Shown here: positions 7,074 to 10,101 of the stretch, one piece after another
Position numbering within the stretch: the first letter of the stretch is position 1
Layout of the letters: every line of letters starts with the position of its first letter
Assembly (NCBI GenBank): GCA_030145035.1
Contig: JAQYWL010000285.1
Coordinates: forward strand, 1-10,101
Direction of reading: 5' to 3'
Source of the DNA: Desulfobacteria bacterium
GTDB taxonomy: Bacteria; Desulfobacterota; Desulfobacteria; Desulfobacterales; C00003060
Length of the DNA stretch: 10,101 bases
Notes under the pieces: generated by a model
Seen by the model: the letters and a program-made list of their open reading frames with translations, nothing else
Told to the model about the DNA's origin: nothing
Database searches by the model: none
Program-made: the position numbers and the translations under genes

Positions 7074-7371
7074 AAGAAAGCCATAATTTTACGGTCCCCA
7101 AAGTTTCCCGTGTGATGGATGCAGCGGATACGAACCTATCTGTGGATATAACGGGCCGGACCATGCCAAGCGATTGACTTTATTCAACAATCTCGCCAAA
7201 TATTCGTCATCAAGGGAATCGAGGAGCCCCCGGTACGGTTCCGATATCATACTGTTGCTCCTCCATGAAAAAACCCAGGCAAAAACAACCTGCCATTGCG
7301 GGAAAAACGTGATAGTTTTTTTACACCTGCGGCGGAATGCTTTTCGTTTGCCGCGGCCTGCTCCGTCGAAT

Positions 7372-7407
7372 GCCTGCCCTGTAAGGAAGAATGACTGTAT
7401 CGGGGCG
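7372..7407 (+). repeat. Direct repeat copy 1
   Basis: This 36-base unit begins GCCTGCCCTGTAAGGA and ends GACTGTATCGGGGCG. It differs from copy 2 (7528-7562) only in the middle, GAAGAAT against GAGTAC. TGCTCCG precedes both copies, 6 bases further upstream in copy 1. Confidence 0.75.
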
Positions 7408-7436
7408 AAGCCTATTCATCGGGGTCTCCTCTCCGA

Positions 7437-7468
7437 GGCGTAGGCCTCCGGCCCGGAGGGTCTACGCC
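7437..7468. repeat. GC-rich hairpin
   Basis: GGCGTAG (7437-7443) pairs with CTACGCC (7462-7468). The interior CCTCCGG/CCGGAGG (7445-7451 and 7453-7459) can extend the stem. No T-run follows, so an intrinsic terminator is unlikely. Confidence 0.6.
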
Positions 7469-7527
7469 CCGGAGGGCTCTACGAGCTGGAGGCCGGCAAA
7501 CGAAAAAATTACATCTCAGCGTGCTCC

Positions 7528-7562
7528 GCCTGCCCTGTAAGGAGTACGACTGTATCGGGGCG
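7528..7562 (+). repeat. Direct repeat copy 2
   Basis: This is a second, diverged copy of the 7372-7407 unit, starting 156 bases after the start of copy 1. One frame reads LPCKEYDCIGA, and the corresponding frame of copy 1 reads CLPCKEE then a stop. Both could be remnants of a duplicated cysteine-rich coding segment, but I cannot name it. Confidence 0.75.
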
Positions 7563-7660
7563 GCTCTGCGGTGAAAATGACCTTAAGTTCCACCCTTTTA
7601 TCATGGAAAACAGGCCATTACAACTTGATTGTATAGGAATTTCCTTTTTCCGAGCGGCGA

Positions 7661-7688
7661 AGTCCCGCCAAGGGCAGCCATTTTGGGG
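7661..7688 (+). repeat. Left terminal inverted repeat of the insertion sequence
   Basis: The 28 bases begin AGTCCCGCC and end GCAGCCATTTTGGGG. They are the reverse complement of 8644-8670 apart from a few mismatches in the middle. Confidence 0.75.
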
Positions 7689-7776
7689 TACTGGTTAGTT
7701 GGTCTTTTGTCTGTTCTATGCCAACCACCCGGACAAGCCCCCGAATAATCCTTCTCCCTGATCCAGCAACGGCAGC

Positions 7777-8596
7777 TTGGCTGTCCCGTGCGGCGATCAG
7801 GCATCGCTGAAGATGGCTATGCTGCTGCAAGGCGAATGTACCGAAATCGGCCCCTCTCAGGCCGCCAAGAACTTCAGGTACTCCAAATCGCGTTACTACC
7901 AGGTTCGCGAAGCTTTCATCCAACAGGGTGTCGAAGCCCTTATCAACAAGAAGACTGGTCCGAAGCGCAACTACCGCCGTACCTCCGAGGTGACTAAATT
8001 GGTTATCCGCGCCCGATTCCTGGACCCCGACGCCAGCGCCAGAAGCGCACCCTCAGCCAGCAGGGCTTTGAGGTAGCCAATGGGCTACCCTTTGTCACCA
8101 GTGACTGGGCGGTGCATGACCTGCTTGACGCCCATACCGTGGCCGAAGCACGAGCGCTGCAATTGATGCTCGGTAAGCTGCGCCAAACCTTGGGACACTA
8201 CTTCAACACTACCCAAAACGTTGGCACTGCGAAGAGTTTTTCAATGCCAACCAAGCTCTTGGTTGGCATCGGGCAGGAATCCTCAACCTCAATATCCGCT
8301 ATGGACACATGACCATGGCTCTCATCGCACAGGCCAGTATTCATATGCTCCGGCAACAACTGGGGCAGCCCGTATCCAATTGGGATGCTAAGCACTTGGC
8401 CCGCGATTTTTTCCACGGACTCGAAGGCGATGTCCGCGTTCACCAAGACACAATAATCGTTACCTATTACAATGCTCCCAACGCTGCGCTCCTGCGCAAG
8501 CATTACACAGATCTGCCCGCCAAGTTGCTACGAGAAGGTGTTAACCCAAAAGTGCCATGGCTCTACGACTACAAATTGGATTTTCGTTTCAAATAG
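7777..8596 (+). pseudogene. DDE transposase pseudogene (IS4-like YREK signature), three frames
   Basis: Three pieces of one transposase lie in three reading frames. Piece 1 (7777 to about 8037) is an N-terminal helix-turn-helix region with GPSQAAKNFRYSKSRYYQVR and KKTGPKRNYRR, breaking off at FLDPDAS. Piece 2 (about 8030-8190) contains GFEVANGLPFVTSD and HDLLDAHTVAEARALQ. Piece 3 (about 8192-8596) has YPKRWHCEEFF, NIRYGHMTMALIAQA and ends PWLYDYKLDFRFK. Y-x2-R-x3-E (Tyr codon at 8210, Glu at 8231) fits the YREK signature of IS4-type enzymes, with the lysine replaced by glutamine. The region that should hold the two catalytic aspartates is missing. The original start may lie upstream of 7777 in another frame. 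The enzyme cannot be active. The exact family name is uncertain. Confidence 0.82.
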
Positions 8597-8643
8597 CTCT
8601 TGACCCGACTTCCTCCAAAAGGCTAAAGTCCAGTAAACCGCTG

Positions 8644-8670
8644 CCCCAAAATGGCTGCGATAGCGGGACT
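8644..8670 (-). repeat. Right terminal inverted repeat of the insertion sequence
   Basis: The sequence begins CCCCAAAATGGCTGC and ends GCGGGACT, mirroring 7661-7688. It starts 47 bases after the transposase stop codon. Confidence 0.75.
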
Positions 8671-8882
8671 GCAGTATGTCCGTAAGTACACGACTCCTAC
8701 TCACCACGACCATTTGCCCCTGCCATTCCCTGCCATTCGGCGGGTGGCACCGTTCAGGCCTTAACCCACCTCAAATCTGCCTGCCCTCTACCCTTACCGC
8801 CCTCTTGAGCCGTCGAAGCTTTCAGCGAAGATGCTTGCCTTCGGCTACCCTTCGCCTCCGTCAGGCTGGGTCTGGACTTTGC

Positions 8883-8906
8883 CCGATACCTGTGTCATAG
8901 TATCGG
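8883..8906. repeat. Hairpin CCGATAC/GTATCGG
   Basis: CCGATAC (8883-8889) pairs with GTATCGG (8900-8906) around a 10-base loop. There is no T-run behind it. Confidence 0.6.
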
Positions 8907-8922
8907 ACAGCACCATTTAGCA

Positions 8923-8939
8923 GCCGGGCCAAGCCCGGC
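8923..8939. repeat. Hairpin GCCGGGC/GCCCGGC
   Basis: GCCGGGC (8923-8929) pairs with GCCCGGC (8933-8939) around CAA, a strong 7-bp GC stem. CACAACAATGG follows directly. Confidence 0.65.
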
Positions 8940-8949
8940 ACACAACAAT

Positions 8950-8995
8950 GGGATCAACCTGACTGGTGTTTCGCTACGCTCGATCCCAGCAGGTT
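8950..8995. other. Interleaved complementary segments (possible pseudoknot or recombination-site-like structure)
   Basis: GGGATC (8950-8955) is complementary to GATCCC (8982-8987), and AACCTG (8956-8961) is complementary to CAGGTT (8990-8995). The order a-b-a'-b' cannot nest. It implies a pseudoknot or two alternative folds. Short complementary segments can arise by chance, so confidence is limited. Confidence 0.4.
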
Positions 8996-9225
8996 ATCCC
9001 TACTATTCTTCGGCTGAGGACTGAGGAGTTAATATTCTCCCAAGCCCCACACCACCTAGCATCCGTCTGGGCGGACCAGGCGGTTCACAGAGCTGATCCT
9101 TCGACTGCGCTCAGGACGCCGTAGCCGGATACAGATTGAAAATGATGTATTTGATTTCAAATAGGTGAAAAAGCAACCAGGGAAAGCAATCATGGCGTTG
9201 GAATGAGCAAATGTCAATAATTTCA

Positions 9226-9266
9226 CAGCGTCACCTATTTCTCCTCCAGCGTCACCTATTTCTCCT
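9226..9266 (+). repeat. Tandem 20-base repeat upstream of the toxin-antitoxin operon
   Basis: CAGCGTCACCTATTTCTCCT occurs at 9226-9245 and again at 9247-9266, identical, with a 21-base period. The core AATAGGTGA, the reverse complement of TCACCTATT, appears once more at about 9160-9168. It lies about 85 bases upstream of the vapBC promoter, so a role as binding sites is possible but not shown. Confidence 0.7.
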
Positions 9267-9350
9267 TTGGATTCGCTTTTTCTAACTTTGGGTTGGACTC
9301 GGACGCTTTTCAGCGCCGGTGACCAAATCGTTATGAGAGAGTATCGCAAC

Positions 9351-9379
9351 TTGACCTCTCCTTTAGTGACGTGTAAGAT
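9351..9379 (+). promoter_or_regulatory. Sigma70-type promoter of the toxin-antitoxin operon
   Basis: TTGACC (9351-9356) and TAAGAT (9374-9379) are separated by 17 bases, the optimal spacing. Transcription would begin near 9386, leaving a leader of about 30 bases before the antitoxin start. Confidence 0.65.
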
Positions 9380-9415
9380 ATAAATAACACATGGGAAGAA
9401 GGAAGGAGAATTGCA

Positions 9416-9643
9416 ATGAATTCGAACTTAGACAGCGAACTCCATGTGGAGTTGTGCAAACTGCCAATTGAGCAACAGCGCCAGGTATTGGAATTTGCCC
9501 GGGCTTTGACTAAAGCGAGAGTTCATGGTGTGAAAGGTCAAGGTTTGTTGCGCTTTGCGGGTAGTATCGAGTCCGAAGATCTTGCGACTATTGCTCAAGC
9601 CATAGAAGAAGGTTGCGAGAAGGTGAATCTCGATGAATGGTAG
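9416..9643 (+). CDS. vapB: VapB-like antitoxin (DUF2281-like)
   Basis: This 75-residue protein is the presumed antitoxin that neutralises the VapC toxin encoded next to it and probably represses their shared promoter. Its N-terminus, with LPIEQQRQVLEFARALTKAR, resembles the DUF2281-type helical segment. Its C-terminus, GLLRFAGSIESEDL followed by AIEEGCEKVNLDEW, is typical of a group of small antitoxins paired with PIN toxins, where this tail binds the toxin. A strong AAGGAGAA (9403-9410) precedes the ATG. The end overlaps the toxin start by 11 bases, indicating coupled translation. No obvious AbrB or ribbon-helix-helix DNA-binding domain is visible, so autorepression is inferred from the operon type only. 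Confidence 0.8.
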   Translation: MNSNLDSELHVELCKLPIEQQRQVLEFARALTKARVHGVKGQGLLRFAGSIESEDLATIAQAIEEGCEKVNLDEW

Positions 9644-10022
9644 ATTCTTACTGGACACTAACATAGTAATTGCCATTTTTGCGAATGATCCTGCTGTCCG
9701 CCAATCACTGACCGGTGCCAACGAAGTCTTTGTACCGAGCATTGTGTTGGGTGAGCTCTATTACGGTGCCTACAAGTCGACTCATGCGGATGCTAATATG
9801 GCAAAAATAGATGACTTTGCTGGAAGCTGTTCAGTACTTACTTGCGATACAGACACTTCACGACATTACGGAAAAATAAAGAACGCAGTGCGTCTGAAGG
9901 GTCGTCCTATCCCGGAAAACGATATCTGGATTGCTGCTATCTCCAAGCAGTATGCTTTGACATTGGTCTCACGAGATGACCACTTTCTGGAAGTCGGTGA
10001 TTTGATCACTGTTGCGTGGTGA
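9633..10022 (+). CDS. vapC: VapC-type toxin, PIN-domain ribonuclease
   Basis: This 129-residue protein has the length and motif order of VapC toxins, Mg-dependent ribonucleases that cut tRNA or rRNA when freed from antitoxin. The acidic active-site residues are all present: Asp8 in FLLDTNIV, Glu41 in LGELYYGA, Asp97 in PENDIWIAA and Asp115/Asp116 in SRDDHF. The toxin therefore looks intact. The ATG overlaps the antitoxin gene's last codons (ATGAATGGTAG), so the toxin is translated from the same mRNA and after the antitoxin. No terminator is evident behind it. RNA target specificity cannot be read from the sequence. Confidence 0.93.
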   Translation: MNGRFLLDTNIVIAIFANDPAVRQSLTGANEVFVPSIVLGELYYGAYKSTHADANMAKIDDFAGSCSVLTCDTDTSRHYGKIKNAVRLKGRPIPENDIWIAAISKQYALTLVSRDDHFLEVGDLITVAW

Positions 10023-10101
10023 TCCTGGCTGGCCCACCTCATAATCCTGCGCTGCAAGGGACGGGCGCGCCAAAGGGGACATTCTTAACTATTTAACTTA
10101 A
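10023..10101. other. Noncoding end of the window
   Basis: No gene is visible. GGGACGGGCGCGCC is followed by AAAGGGGACATTCTTAACT, a sequence type that I recall flanking REP-associated or IS200-like transposase genes. The window ends before anything could confirm this. Confidence 0.25.

Larger units (their letters stand above)
7341..7506. repeat. Inverted repeat pair TTTTCGTTTGCCG
   Basis: TTTTCGTTTGCCG (7341-7353) has its exact reverse complement at 7494-7506. The match continues as GGCC on both sides if two extra bases in the left copy are allowed. The arms enclose the first direct-repeat copy and a GC-rich hairpin. The second direct-repeat copy lies just outside the right arm. Confidence 0.65.
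6941..7660. other. Gene-poor stretch with repeats, between the activase operon and the insertion sequence
   Basis: I see no credible gene here. Short open frames (for example 7174-7443) have no ribosome binding site and no recognisable protein character. What can be supported is the palindrome at 7061-7073, the inverted repeat 7341-7357/7491-7506, the GC-rich hairpin at 7437-7468 and the diverged direct repeats at 7372-7407 and 7528-7562. The leader of the activase mRNA must lie in the left part. The repeats in the right part look like debris of an unrecognised element. Confidence 0.6.
7661..8670 (+). mobile_element. Decayed insertion sequence with terminal inverted repeats
   Basis: The left end AGTCCCGCC...GCAGCCATTTTGGGG (7661-7688) matches in inverted orientation the right end CCCCAAAATGGCTGC...GCGGGACT (8644-8670). 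Sixteen inner bases are nearly perfect and the outer AGTCCCGC is identical. The ends enclose a transposase pseudogene on the plus strand. The element is about 1.0 kb, too short for a transposase of the size its two ends imply, so internal deletion is likely. I could not identify a convincing target-site duplication next to the ends. Confidence 0.8.
8671..9350. other. Gene-free stretch rich in hairpins
   Basis: No gene can be supported here. Open frames at 8676-8900 (plus) and 9056-9349 (minus) are rich in serine, proline, arginine and cysteine or carry internal nucleotide repeats, and lack ribosome binding sites. The stretch holds two TGCCATTC copies 10 bases apart (8721 and 8731), hairpins at 8883-8906 and 8923-8939, interleaved complementary segments at 8950-8995, a TCCTTCGACTGCGCTCAGGA palindrome-like stretch at 9096-9115, and the tandem repeat at 9226-9266. 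Confidence 0.6.

Noticed and set aside
7372..7562. CRISPR array
   Set aside because: There are only two diverged repeat copies, 156 bases apart, with no regular spacers.
7618..7923. Minus-strand gene of 101 residues
   Set aside because: It is the antisense shadow of the transposase N-terminus and spans the left end of the insertion sequence.
8676..8900. Plus-strand gene of 74 residues
   Set aside because: Composition is Ser/Arg/Leu/Cys-rich with no ribosome binding site, typical of a chance frame in repeat DNA.
8923..9000. Integron attC site
   Set aside because: The required right-end consensus GTTRRRY is not met by GTTATCC, and the left counterpart RYYYAAC is not met by the bases before CACAAC. 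No integrase is in the window.
8671..9010. Group II intron 3' end
   Set aside because: The region has many hairpins and a GAGCCG, but no domain V hairpin of the expected form and no reverse transcriptase gene.
9056..9349. Minus-strand gene of 97 residues
   Set aside because: It overlaps the tandem nucleotide repeat, which gives a repeated GEIGDA, has no recognisable domain, and ends in the sequence around TCCTTCGACTGCGCTCAGGA, a typical repeat-like intergenic motif.

Overview
The window reads as a chromosomal segment of an anaerobic bacterium, most likely a Desulfobacterota (deltaproteobacterial) sulfate reducer, syntroph or relative. This is inferred from the gene content: menaquinone genes, a huge double-ASKHA CoA-dehydratase-type activase with its HgdB-like partner, an alanine dehydrogenase remnant, and decayed mobile DNA. 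No rRNA or other taxonomic marker is present, so the assignment is tentative.

Layout. (1) 1-346 has no gene. It holds a large imperfect inverted repeat (about 56-292), each half carrying two nested hairpins whose stems differ between halves by matched changes on both strands. (2) 347-2290, plus strand: menH-like and menB, two menaquinone enzymes, separated by 192-207 bases containing a 17-base inverted repeat. One arm of that repeat has been read into the 3' end of menH as an extra C-terminal tail. (3) 2393-2470: the start of an alanine dehydrogenase gene (Shine-Dalgarno, start codon and about 24 codons), cut off where it meets the convergent gene. (4) 2467-6904, minus strand: a two-gene operon. 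The upstream gene encodes a 1026-residue protein with two ASKHA activase domains, a cysteine cluster and a DUF2229/COG3580-like region. The downstream gene, 4 bases later, encodes an HgdB/COG3581-like protein. The two halves resemble a protein that is often a single polypeptide of about 1400 residues. (5) 6941-7660: no convincing gene; an operator-like palindrome, a GC-rich hairpin, an inverted repeat and two diverged copies of a roughly 35-base direct repeat. (6) 7661-8670: a decayed insertion sequence with recognisable terminal inverted repeats and a transposase pseudogene in three reading frames. (7) 8671-9350: no gene; a run of hairpins and a possible pseudoknot, then a tandem 20-base repeat. 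(8) 9351-10022: a type II toxin-antitoxin operon (VapB-like antitoxin, VapC PIN-domain toxin) with a good sigma70-type promoter. (9) 10023-10101: short noncoding end.

How the parts work together. MenH and MenB act in the classical menaquinone pathway, which supplies the quinone of anaerobic respiration. The activase pair is expected to couple ATP hydrolysis to low-potential electron transfer through [4Fe-4S] clusters; its substrate is unknown. The right third is an accessory region of repeats, a dead insertion sequence and a toxin-antitoxin module. The truncated ald gene, the orphaned menH/menB pair and the repeats all point to repeated rearrangement of this locus.
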